This document shows positions 1 to 7,272 of a stretch of 9,748 bases of DNA, piece after piece (within the stretch, counting starts at the first letter, position 1; every line of letters starts with the position of its first letter). The position numbers and the translations under genes were made by a program. Source of the stretch: JBLHKE01 sp047619485 (GTDB lineage: Bacteria; Verrucomicrobiota; Verrucomicrobiia; Verrucomicrobiales; DEV007); the NCBI GenBank assembly GCA_047619485.1, contig JBLHKE010000266.1, positions 1 to 9,748 on the forward strand, in the 5' to 3' direction. A model generated the notes under the pieces. That model did no database searches. It worked only from the letters and a program-made list of their open reading frames with translations, and had not been told where the DNA came from.

Positions 1-342
1 AGCCAGTATGATGAGATGATCCTGTGGAAGAAGTGCGCCGTGGGTAACACCCTAGAGACGAAACTGTATCTGCACATCCATGATTCCAACGACGACGAGT
101 CCGCACGGGTCGAGATCAGGAATGGTGGTGCTAGAATGTCTACTGTATCGGAGGATCCGGGTGTGTGGCTGCAGTGGACGATTGATCTGCATAGTGATCT
201 GGATTTCTCTAAATCAGAAGGTCGTGCCTCCAGCCTGGCTGATATTACCGATTTTGATCGGTTCTTGCTCGGCTGTTGGTCCAGCGGCGGCGGCACCGGC
301 ACGATCTATTTCGATGACCTCCAATTGATCAAGCGCCGCTAG
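1..342 (+). CDS. C-terminal part of a probable secreted protein ending in a CBM-like beta-sandwich (5' truncated)
   Basis: The frame is open from base 1 to the TAG at 340-342, giving 113 residues. The ATG at 16 is probably internal, because the codons before it (Ser-Gln-Tyr-Asp-Glu) fit the same beta-strand. The segment alternates strands (YDEMILWKKC, KLYLHIHDSNDD, WLQWTIDL) and closes with GGGTGTIYFDDLQLI. That pattern matches the last strands of carbohydrate-binding-module-like domains common in Verrucomicrobiota and Planctomycetota surface proteins, where a W-x-x-W-x-I-D-L strand is followed by GTIYxDDIxL. Such domains usually sit at the C-terminus of exported glycan-binding or matrix proteins. 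The main body lies outside the window, so its enzymatic role, if any, cannot be told. A possible terminator hairpin follows about 50 bp after the stop. I am sure of the frame and moderately sure of the fold. Confidence 0.75.
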   Translation, partial: SQYDEMILWKKCAVGNTLETKLYLHIHDSNDDESARVEIRNGGARMSTVSEDPGVWLQWTIDLHSDLDFSKSEGRASSLADITDFDRFLLGCWSSGGGTGTIYFDDLQLIKRR

Positions 343-389
343 CATCCATAGCATTAAAAAGCGGCTGACCGACCGCGAAGAAAGGATCG

Positions 390-423
390 AGCCCGGTCTG
401 CGCTTTTGCCGGTCGGGCTTTAC
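390..423 (+). terminator. Possible intrinsic terminator after the truncated first gene
   Basis: AGCCCG at 390-395 pairs perfectly with CGGGCT at 414-419. The 18-nt interior can extend the stem through GU and GC pairs to a GCTTTT loop. Only a short T run (TTTA) follows, so termination would be weak, or the hairpin may be only an RNA structure. It lies 48 bp downstream of the TAG at 340-342 and before the next gene, a sensible place for a terminator. Confidence 0.45.
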
Positions 424-443
424 CCTTGAAGGAAGGCAGCAGA

Positions 444-472
444 TTGCTCTGAGGCCTCTAAAGAGCTATCCT
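444..472 (+). promoter_or_regulatory. Weak candidate sigma-70-type promoter upstream of the 1955-aa gene
   Basis: TTGCTC (444-449) and TATCCT (467-472) are separated by exactly 17 bp and lie 46 bp before the ATG at 519. The matches to TTGACA (3 of 6) and TATAAT (4 of 6) are poor. The spacer region contains a small inverted repeat, GCTCT (446-450) and AGAGC (462-466), around the palindrome GAGGCCTC (451-458), which could serve as an operator. This is inferred from position and spacing only. Confidence 0.25.
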
Positions 473-518
473 GTAAACTAGGTGCGGATCCCATCGCTCC
501 CATTCAAATCCCCCAATC

Positions 519-3500
519 ATGATTTCCCCCACCCCCGTTCGCCATTACTGGCACCGCTATTTTTCTCGGCTGGCCATCCTGCTCATGACGCTTGCCTCGC
601 CACTAGGGTCGCGTGCCGATATCCTCACGATCCCGACCGCCAACGTGACATCGTCGAGCGAGATCGGTGGTGGGTTCAACCGCATCGATGACCATGTCGT
701 GAACGGCAGCGGGTTGAGCGGAGGCGGGCACAACGGAACGCCAGATGGAGGGATGTGGCTTACCACCGGCACGAGCTTCGGCGGTATCGACGCCGACCCG
801 TGGATCCAGTTCGATCTGGGCGCGGTCTACACGATCAGTAGTTTCCAAGTCTGGAACTACAACGAAGTGACCGGCGGGAATCTGACCGAGCGCGGCGTCA
901 AGGGAGTCACGGTCGAGTACGGGGCAACGCCTGCGCTCGGCTCGAGCGTCGCCGGGATCACCCAGTTCGCTAAGGCTCCCGAGCCAGTGACCTCGACCTA
1001 CGCTGGCGAGGTCTTCGACCGCTTCACGCCGTTTGCCGCGCGCTACATCCAATTCAATATCGCCAGCGGAATCAACGTCGGCAACTGGGGGGATGGAAAC
1101 ACCTTCTACGGGCTCTCGGAAGTGCAGTTCGACGGCGTATTGAGTGGTATCGAGCTTTCCCCAGACAGTTTCGTGACTTCGGGCACGCAGGGGGCGCTGG
1201 TGGGAACTCTGACCACCATCTCCGGCAACGTCAGCGACACTTTCGCCTACTCGCTCGTCGCGGGCGCGGGCAGCACTGACAACAGCAAGTTCCAAGTCGC
1301 TGCGGACGAGCTACAGATAGGTACGCACGATTTCAGTAGCGCCGCTGACGGCAGTGAGTATTCGATCCGGGTGCGCTCCACCGGCTCGCCGTCGGGCGAA
1401 CAGATCGAGAAGGTGCTGATGCTCACCGCCATGGCCGATTCCGATGCGGATGGGCTGCTCGATGTTTGGGAAGAGATGTGGGCAGGTGTTGGGAACCTCG
1501 GCGTGCTTTCGGGGACAGGCGGAGCCAATGATGACGGCGACAGCCTGACCGACCTCGAGGAGTACCAATTGCGGGCACAGTTCCCCAACCTCGATCCGAC
1601 CAAGGCGGATACCGACGGCGATAACTTGAACGACGGTGCCGAGATTACCGGCGCCGGTCAGCGCCCGCCGACCGATCCGACCCTCGCCGATACCGATGGC
1701 GATAATTTGAGCGACGAGGTGGAGACCAACTCTGGCAGCTACTCGAGCCCGACCGATACCGGGACCGACCCGACCCTCGCCGACACCGACGGCGATACGC
1801 TTGGCGACGGCGCCGAAACCAACACCGGAGTTTTTGTCGGCCCAACCAATACCGGCTCCGACCCCAACCTCGCCGATACCGACTCCGACGGCTTCAACGA
1901 CAACGTCGAAGTGGCCGGAGGAAGCAACCCGAGTGATGCCGGTTCCACGCCACCTACCCCGCCAGTCGGTCTCGACCGGGCCGCGTCCTCGCCGGATGCG
2001 GTGGTGGTGTTCAACGAGGTGCACTACAACCCAGCCGGCGCGGCCGAGACCGATGAGTGGATCGAAATTTTCAACCAGATGGGGATCAAGACCGACATCT
2101 CCGGGTGGCGGGTCGATGGCATCGGCTACATTTTCCCGGCCGGGACGTTCATTGATCCCGGTGCTTACCTGGTGGTCGCCAAGAGCCCCGGCGCAGGCCA
2201 GCTCGGGCCGTTCCCCGGCAGCCTCAACAACGGTGGCGAACGCCTGCGGCTGATCAACAGAGGCGACCGCCTCATGGACCAGCTGGAGTACGGTGACGAC
2301 GGCCGCTGGCCGGCGGCGGCCGACGGCTCGGGCGCGACCCTTGCCAAGCGCCGGCCGTACACTGCGAGCGAAGCGTCAGAGAGCTGGAGCTTTTCCGCAC
2401 AGGTCGGCGGGACGCCGGGCGCTGTTAACTTTCCTGACCCTGCCAGCGCAGGCGGGCTGGTATTCAACGAAGTGTCAGCTTCGACCGAAGCGAGTTTCTG
2501 GGTCGAATTGATCAACACCGGCGCGGCTCCGATCGAACTGGCGGGCGCACTCATTTCCGCAGGCGCCGACCCCTGGCCCGAGCACCTGCTCGGGGCGGGT
2601 CAACTCGCGCCCGGCGCCGTGGTGCTGCTCGACGAGACGACGCTCGGCTTTCGGCCCGCCGACGGCGAAAAACTCTTTCTCTACGACGCATCTTACACCA
2701 CAGTCCTCGACGGACGGCAGGTCACCGGCCGCTTGCGCGGCCGCGCAGCGAGCAGGGATGGCGCGTGGATCTACCCGACCACGGCGACGCCGGGTACGCC
2801 GAACACTTTTGTCTTCAACGAAGGCATCGTGATCAGCGAGATCAACTACAACCCGCCGGCATCGCTACCAGCAGGTGTGAATTCCGACAACCAGTGGCTC
2901 GAGATCGCCAATCGCGGCGCGGCACCGGTCGATCTGAGCGGGTGGAATTTCGACGAAGGGATCGACTTCAACTTTCCCGCCGGCACCATGCTGGCGGTAG
3001 GTGAGCACGCCTGCATTGCCCGCGACACCGCCCTGTTCACGGCGGCTTATCCGAGTGCGCGGCTACTCGGAGAGTTCAGCGGCGCGCTGTCGCGCAATGG
3101 CGAGCGCCTCTTGCTGCGCGACCCTAATAGGAACCCCGCGGACGAGGTCCGTTACTACGACAGCGGGCGATGGCCGGGGATCTCCGACGGCGGTGGCACA
3201 AGCTTGGAACTGCGTGACCTCGACGCCGACAACAACACCGCCGAGGCCTGGGCAGCAAGCGACGAAACCGCGCAGACCGCGTGGAAGACCTACAGCTACC
3301 GCGCCACCGCCACCTCAGATGGCGGGCCGACGCGGTGGAAAGAGTTCAACATCGGAATGCTCGCCGACGGCGAAATCCTGCTCGACGACATCAGCGTGGT
3401 CGAAGATCCCGACGGGGCGGCCACGCAGATGCTTTCGAATACCGACTTCGGATCAGGCACCAACGACTGGCGGCTGCGCGGCAACCACCGCCATGGTGAA

Positions 3501-6386
3501 GTCATCGTTGATCCGGATGACGCAGGCAATCAGGTCTTGCGCCTGATCGCGACCAGCGGCACCGAACACATGCACAATCAGATCGAGACCACGCTGGCGG
3601 GCGGGCGCTCGGTGGTAAACGGACGCGAGTACGAAATCTCCTTCCGCGCGCGCTGGGTTACAGGCTCGCCGCTGTTCCTCACCCGGCTCTACTTCGCGAG
3701 GGCAGCCCGTGCCAACGTGATCGATCGCCCCGAACACGTCGGCACCCCCTCAGCAGCCAATTCGAAATCGGAGCCGAATATTGGACCGACCGTGAACGAC
3801 CTGTTGCACTCCCCGTCTGTCCCGGATGCGAACGAGGCGATCACCGTGACCGCCAGCGCCGCCGATCCCGATGGCGTGACTGGCATGACCTTGAAATACT
3901 CGGTCAACGGCGCTGCGTTCCAGGACTCGCCGATGAGCGGCGGCTCCGGAGACACCTACCAAGGGACGATCCCGGGACAGGCAACTGCCGCGGTCGTGCA
4001 GTTTTACATTGAGGCCACCGACGGCAGCAGCGCCACTTCGATGTTCCCCGCACGGGGACCGGACTCTCGCGCTTTGATCAAAGTCGACGACGGGCTCGCC
4101 GCGACCAATGGCCTGCACAATTTTAGGGTGATCGTCACCAATGCCGACCGCAGCCTGATGTATTCGAATACCGAGGTGATGAGCAACGACCGTTTGGGCG
4201 CGACCATCATCGACCGCGAAGAGGAGATCTACTACGATGCCAAAGTCCGCCTCAAAGGCAGCGAGCGCGCGCGCGCCTACCAGCCGCGGGTCGGTTTCAA
4301 CCTGCGCTTCGGCGCCGATCAACCCTATCGCGGGATCCACCAGTCGATGGCGATCGACCGCTCGGAGGGGGTCGGCTCTGGCCAGTTCGAGCTGCTGTTC
4401 GATCTCATGATGGCCAACTCTGGCGGCGTGATCAGCCGCTATTACGACCTGATCCAAGTGATCACACCGACTGGCGCCACCCACACGCGTCCGGCAGTCC
4501 TGCAGATGGCCCGCTACGACGACGTGTTTTTGAACTCTCAGTTCGAGAACGGCTCGGACGGCAATCTTTACGAATACGATTTCGTCTATTTTCCGCAGAG
4601 CACCGACAACGGGCAAGAAACCGGCAACAAGGTGCCGCAGGGCGACGGGATCTCCGGTCTCTCAATAGCCAACCACGGCGACGACAAGGAGCGCTACCGT
4701 TTCTATTTGCTGAAGAAGAACAATCGCGACGGCGACGATTTCGGACCGATCATCGATTACTGCAAGCACATGAGCAAATCCGGCGCTGCCTTCAGCGACA
4801 CGCTCGACCAGGTGGTCGATGTCGATGGCTGGTTGCGCGGCATGGCCTACGGCGTCCTCTCCGGGGCCGGGGACAACACCGCGGCCGGCACCGGGCACAA
4901 CGGCATGTATTATGCCCACGCGGACGGGCGCGTCATGTATCTGCCGCACGACATGGACTTCGCATTCAGCAACACCCGGTCGGTGTTCGCCAACGGGGAG
5001 TGCCGTAAACTGGCGAATACCTCTTCGAACCCGGGGAACGCGCAGCGCAAGCGAATCTACTTCGGCCACCTGCACGACATCATCACGACGACCTGGAACG
5101 ACGGCTACATGGGGATGTGGCAGACACACCTGTCGCAATTGTCACCTAGCCAGAACTGGAACAGCCCGAACAGCGGAAGTTACACCGTTGCAGCGAGGGC
5201 GGCCAACGTCCTTAGCCAGATCAACGGTTCGATCTCGGAAGTCGATTTCGGTATCACCACGACGTCACCTCTGAGCGTCGCCTCGAGCACCGCCACCGTC
5301 TCCGGCGACGGTTGGATCAACGTGCGCGAAATCCGCGTCGCTGGGGCTCAAGAACCCCTCGAGGTGACGTGGACCGATGGCGATTCCTGGCAGGTGACGC
5401 TCCCGGTCGCACCCGGTTCGCAGTCGTACACGCTGCAGGCCTTCGATTTCTCCGGCGTGCTGATTGGTGGTGAATCCATCACCATTGAAAACACCACCTC
5501 CGTGGAGCCCGCCTCCGCCGCTAACCTGGTGGTCTCCGAGCTGATGTATCACCCGGCCGCCCCGACCGCATCTGAGATCACCGCCGGCTTCACGGACGAC
5601 GACCGCTTCGAATACCTCGAGCTGATGAACATCGGCACGGCGACCGTCGATCTGAGCGGTGCTGCATTCTCGGCCGGCATCATCCACGCCTTGCCAGCAA
5701 CGCCCCTCGCACCCGGCGAGCGCGTTGTCCTCGCCCGCGACCGCGCCGCCTTCCTGAGCCGCCACCCAGGCGCGGCCGCCTCCCTGCTCGACGGCGAATA
5801 CCTTGGCGCCGGTGACACCAACCAGTTCTCCAACAGCCGCGAGCAGGTCGTACTCACCGATGCGCTCGGCGCCGACATCCGGCGCTTCACCTATAGCGAC
5901 GACCACCCGTGGCCAGAGGCGGCCGACGGTGACGGTTTCAGCCTAGTGTTGATCGCGCCGGAGGACGGCCCGGACCACGATCTCGCGGCGAGCTGGCGCA
6001 GCAGTGTGCTGCCCGATGGCAATCCCGGGACGAGCGATGCGTTGCCATTCGTAGGCGACCCGGACATCGACGGAGACTCGGACGGCCTCACCGCATTCAT
6101 GGAGCACGCCCTGGGAACCAGCGATGCGATGTCGAGTGTCGGGCCGACGATGTCGACCGATGCGACTGGCCATTTCCTCTTCGAGTTCACCCGCAACCTT
6201 GCGGCCGACGATGTCATTTCCGAAATCGAGATCTCCCCCGACCTGCTAACTTGGACCGCCGTGTCCGGGGAGTTTCTATTTGAGAGCGAGACCGCGATCG
6301 GCGGGGGCAACACCGAGGTGATTTGGCGGTCGGCTACGCCAGTAAGCCTGCAGTATTTTTTCCGGCTCCGGCTGCGCTCGCGGTAG
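519..6386 (+). CDS. Large exported multi-domain protein: discoidin-like, cadherin-like, TSP3 repeats, four lamin-tail domains and a CotH-kinase-like domain
   Basis: The 1955-residue product starts at the ATG at 519, which places a signal peptide at residues 1-33 (hydrophobic LAILLMTLA, probable cleavage after SRA). No clear Shine-Dalgarno precedes it. Approximate domains are: F5/8-type discoidin-like 35-207 (WIQFDLGAVYTISSFQVWNY); cadherin-like 210-305; TSP3 Ca-binding repeats 307-470 (repeated DTDGDxLxD); lamin-tail-like domains at 495-610, 646-766 (divergent), 770-915 and 1670-1840; CBM-like 920-1067; Ig-like 1087-1185; CotH-like 1199-1571; a further beta-domain 1571-1667; and a C-terminal module ending FFRLRLRSR. 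In the CotH-like part, VRLKGSERAR (K1246) and PHDMDF (D1478, D1480) match the pattern of conserved lysine and DxD-type acidic residues in CotH atypical protein kinases. Activity is inferred, not shown. Lamin-tail and CotH fusions are recurrent in Verrucomicrobiota and Planctomycetota secreted proteins. It is probably a cell-surface or extracellular protein, possibly phosphorylating other exported proteins. It converges with a paralogue-like gene at 7275-9683. Confidence 0.93.
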   Translation: MISPTPVRHYWHRYFSRLAILLMTLASPLGSRADILTIPTANVTSSSEIGGGFNRIDDHVVNGSGLSGGGHNGTPDGGMWLTTGTSFGGIDADPWIQFDLGAVYTISSFQVWNYNEVTGGNLTERGVKGVTVEYGATPALGSSVAGITQFAKAPEPVTSTYAGEVFDRFTPFAARYIQFNIASGINVGNWGDGNTFYGLSEVQFDGVLSGIELSPDSFVTSGTQGALVGTLTTISGNVSDTFAYSLVAGAGSTDNSKFQVAADELQIGTHDFSSAADGSEYSIRVRSTGSPSGEQIEKVLMLTAMADSDADGLLDVWEEMWAGVGNLGVLSGTGGANDDGDSLTDLEEYQLRAQFPNLDPTKADTDGDNLNDGAEITGAGQRPPTDPTLADTDGDNLSDEVETNSGSYSSPTDTGTDPTLADTDGDTLGDGAETNTGVFVGPTNTGSDPNLADTDSDGFNDNVEVAGGSNPSDAGSTPPTPPVGLDRAASSPDAVVVFNEVHYNPAGAAETDEWIEIFNQMGIKTDISGWRVDGIGYIFPAGTFIDPGAYLVVAKSPGAGQLGPFPGSLNNGGERLRLINRGDRLMDQLEYGDDGRWPAAADGSGATLAKRRPYTASEASESWSFSAQVGGTPGAVNFPDPASAGGLVFNEVSASTEASFWVELINTGAAPIELAGALISAGADPWPEHLLGAGQLAPGAVVLLDETTLGFRPADGEKLFLYDASYTTVLDGRQVTGRLRGRAASRDGAWIYPTTATPGTPNTFVFNEGIVISEINYNPPASLPAGVNSDNQWLEIANRGAAPVDLSGWNFDEGIDFNFPAGTMLAVGEHACIARDTALFTAAYPSARLLGEFSGALSRNGERLLLRDPNRNPADEVRYYDSGRWPGISDGGGTSLELRDLDADNNTAEAWAASDETAQTAWKTYSYRATATSDGGPTRWKEFNIGMLADGEILLDDISVVEDPDGAATQMLSNTDFGSGTNDWRLRGNHRHGEVIVDPDDAGNQVLRLIATSGTEHMHNQIETTLAGGRSVVNGREYEISFRARWVTGSPLFLTRLYFARAARANVIDRPEHVGTPSAANSKSEPNIGPTVNDLLHSPSVPDANEAITVTASAADPDGVTGMTLKYSVNGAAFQDSPMSGGSGDTYQGTIPGQATAAVVQFYIEATDGSSATSMFPARGPDSRALIKVDDGLAATNGLHNFRVIVTNADRSLMYSNTEVMSNDRLGATIIDREEEIYYDAKVRLKGSERARAYQPRVGFNLRFGADQPYRGIHQSMAIDRSEGVGSGQFELLFDLMMANSGGVISRYYDLIQVITPTGATHTRPAVLQMARYDDVFLNSQFENGSDGNLYEYDFVYFPQSTDNGQETGNKVPQGDGISGLSIANHGDDKERYRFYLLKKNNRDGDDFGPIIDYCKHMSKSGAAFSDTLDQVVDVDGWLRGMAYGVLSGAGDNTAAGTGHNGMYYAHADGRVMYLPHDMDFAFSNTRSVFANGECRKLANTSSNPGNAQRKRIYFGHLHDIITTTWNDGYMGMWQTHLSQLSPSQNWNSPNSGSYTVAARAANVLSQINGSISEVDFGITTTSPLSVASSTATVSGDGWINVREIRVAGAQEPLEVTWTDGDSWQVTLPVAPGSQSYTLQAFDFSGVLIGGESITIENTTSVEPASAANLVVSELMYHPAAPTASEITAGFTDDDRFEYLELMNIGTATVDLSGAAFSAGIIHALPATPLAPGERVVLARDRAAFLSRHPGAAASLLDGEYLGAGDTNQFSNSREQVVLTDALGADIRRFTYSDDHPWPEAADGDGFSLVLIAPEDGPDHDLAASWRSSVLPDGNPGTSDALPFVGDPDIDGDSDGLTAFMEHALGTSDAMSSVGPTMSTDATGHFLFEFTRNLAADDVISEIEISPDLLTWTAVSGEFLFESETAIGGGNTEVIWRSATPVSLQYFFRLRLRSR
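1594..1926 (+). repeat. DNA-level tandem repeats encoding the TSP3 calcium-binding region
   Basis: At least four imperfect copies of a unit encode (P)TLADTDGDxLxDxxET. The closest pair starts near 1675 and 1771, where 'CGACCCTCGCCGA' is followed by a TACCGATGGCGATA-like sequence, with a few third-position differences. Units alternate short and long spacers (for example NTGVFVGPTNTGSDP), so repeat length varies from about 60 to about 95 bp. The third-position differences suggest old duplications kept under protein-level selection. The aspartates are the expected Ca2+ ligands of TSP3 repeats. Confidence 0.8.
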
Positions 6387-6396
6387 CAAGCCTATC

Positions 6397-6434
6397 TTGC
6401 CGAAACTCTAGAGAATTGCCGAAATTCTAGAGAA
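6397..6434 (+). repeat. 19-bp tandem direct repeat just after the 1955-aa gene
   Basis: TTGCCGAAACTCTAGAGAA (6397-6415) is followed at once by TTGCCGAAATTCTAGAGAA (6416-6434), with a single C/T difference. Each copy has a palindromic core (CTCTAGAG in the first, TCTAGA in the second). The pair begins 10 bp after the TAG at 6384-6386. It is too short and has too little T-run to be a classical terminator. Its role is unknown: it could be a protein-binding site, the remnant of a larger repeat, or a slippage duplication. Confidence 0.85.
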
Positions 6435-6507
6435 CGCGTGCAGCATGATCGGGACAAGCGACGGCGGATCCCGCGCAAATTGCAAAAAACCACTGCACCC
6501 CCTCTAA

Positions 6508-6539
6508 CCCCGCCCGATAGGCGCCTGGGGACAGCGGGG
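6508..6539 (+). other. GC-rich hairpin, possible weak terminator of the 1955-aa gene
   Basis: CCCCGC (6508-6513) pairs with GCGGGG (6534-6539). The loop contains the 8-bp palindrome AGGCGCCT (6519-6526). No T tract follows, so intrinsic termination is doubtful. It is the only strong fold I see between the 1955-aa gene and the palindromic element. It could help stabilise the transcript end or stop transcription in a factor-assisted manner. Confidence 0.3.
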
Positions 6540-6554
6540 CTGAAAAGCAATTTC

Positions 6555-6950
6555 CTAGCAATCAACCGCGCCTCGTTCGTGAGCGGTCAGATTGTAAGCA
6601 TCGCCGAGCCATTTAGGTAAAGAGTGCGAAGCTAACAGATCCCGCCGGAGGAGCGTGATACGGGACTCGGTTGGAATTCTAAAGACTGCGTTGCCCGAAC
6701 GGGCAACGATAGCGAATGTCCGCGTCGAACTATCGACAGTTTCGGTGGAATTTTCGTATAGGCTGGGCTCGACCGTGTCCTTCAGCTTCCTGGTATCATT
6801 TTCCCTATTGGAGTTGACGGGCTCAAGAAAACTAGATTTAACGCTCCGCACTTGTGATGGGTCGGGAGCAAGAGCTATGAAAATAGCGGTGACTAACAGC
6901 GCGTTCGCAGTTCGGCCTAACCAAAAGTCACTGCTAGGAGCCTGTCGGAC
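6555..6950 (-). pseudogene. Possible decayed or interrupted small gene with one hydrophobic segment
   Basis: On the minus strand a frame is open from inside the palindromic element (its only upstream stop is a TAA within the inverted repeat) to the TAG at 6557-6555, about 131 codons. The translation starts with a run such as SSDFWLGRTANALLVTAIFI, containing a hydrophobic stretch like a signal or membrane anchor, followed by a polar, charged tail (for example SNRENDTRKLKDTVEP) ending HERGAVDC. No ATG opens the frame; the first usable start is the GTG at 6851-6849, which would lose the hydrophobic segment. If the palindromic element is removed by joining its two CTAG copies, the frame stays open upstream to possible GTG starts such as the one at 7170-7168. 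First codon positions look purine-rich, but GC at third positions is lower than in the flanking genes. I recognise no family. It may be a remnant gene or only a chance frame. Confidence 0.28.
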
Positions 6951-7102
6951 TTACCCGCTCCGGCAACAATCATTTTAGAATTCGCCCAGATCCGCCCGCT
7001 GAATCGTCATTAAATCCATTTAAATCCTCCCCAGCAAACGGATCTGGATCGGAATTCTAAAACGTTTTGCTCGAATCCTCTAAGTCCGACAGGCTCCTAG
7101 CA
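6932..7102. mobile_element. MITE-like nested palindromic element with 22-bp perfect terminal inverted repeats
   Basis: The left arm 6932-6953 (TGCTAGGAGCCTGTCGGACT plus TA) is the exact reverse complement of the right arm 7081-7102. Inside lie two more paired segments in register: TTTTAGAATTC (6973-6983) with GAATTCTAAAA (7052-7062), and CCAGATCCG (6986-6994) with CGGATCTGG (7039-7047). The centre is AT-rich with a short repeat of TTAAATCC. The total of 171 bp has no coding capacity and no transposase. The palindromic CTAG near each end (6934-6937 and 7097-7100) could be a 4-bp target duplication, leaving termini that begin GGAGCCTGTCGGACTTA, or the TA within it could be a 2-bp duplication. 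The form fits a non-autonomous transposon mobilised in trans. Alternatives are a palindromic intergenic repeat or a large RNA hairpin. I do not recognise the parent IS with certainty. Confidence 0.65.
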
Positions 7103-7210
7103 ATATTCTCAATGCCCCGACTGGCATCCCCTTTACAGATGAAAACCCGGCCAGCCCAAAGTGAAGGCACCCGCCGAAATACCACCGATCCGCGCCGGAG
7201 TAGTTTCGAA

Positions 7211-7248
7211 AATAAAACAGCGGAGCCGACCTGAGAAAGACTCCGCCG
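7211..7248 (-). terminator. Intrinsic terminator of the minus-strand 802-aa gene
   Basis: Read on the minus strand, CGGCGGAG (7248-7241) pairs with CTCCGCTG (7225-7218) as an 8-bp stem with one G-U pair and a 15-nt loop. It is followed directly by TTTTATT and then further Ts. It begins 27 bp after the TAG at 7277-7275. Stem strength, T tract and position all fit a rho-independent terminator. Confidence 0.8.
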
Positions 7249-7258
7249 AAATACTTGT

Positions 7259-7272
7259 CTAGCTCGAGCTAG
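7259..7272. repeat. 14-bp perfect palindrome between stop codon and terminator
   Basis: CTAGCTCGAGCTAG reads the same on both strands. It sits between the stop codon (7275-7277) and the terminator stem of the 802-aa gene. It could be a dimeric protein site or an accessory RNA hairpin, though with almost no loop it would not fold well as RNA. Function unknown. Confidence 0.7.

Noticed and set aside
16..342. Complete 108-residue protein starting at ATG 16
   Set aside because: The frame is open to the window edge, there is no ribosome site or signal peptide, and the domain begins mid-strand, so it is the tail of a longer gene.
1594..1926. CRISPR-like periodic repeats
   Set aside because: The repeats are in frame, encode TSP3 units, vary at third positions and have unequal spacing, so they are coding repeats.
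603..5906. Long minus-strand frames inside the 1955-aa gene (for example 603-1295, 1311-2024, 3750-4616, 4662-5138, 5265-5906)
   Set aside because: They mirror a high-GC coding strand, have no recognisable domains, and read as Val/Gly/Arg/Ile-rich shadow translations. The plus-strand frame has a signal peptide and ordered domains over the whole length.
6438..6620. 60-codon plus-strand frame after the tandem repeat
   Set aside because: It has no ribosome site and a random-looking composition, and it spans a GC hairpin.
6655..6978. 107-codon plus-strand frame starting at a GTG after GGAGGA
   Set aside because: The purine run is only about 2-3 bp from the GTG, too close for a ribosome site. 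The frame ends inside the palindromic element, and the composition looks like the antisense of the minus-strand frame.
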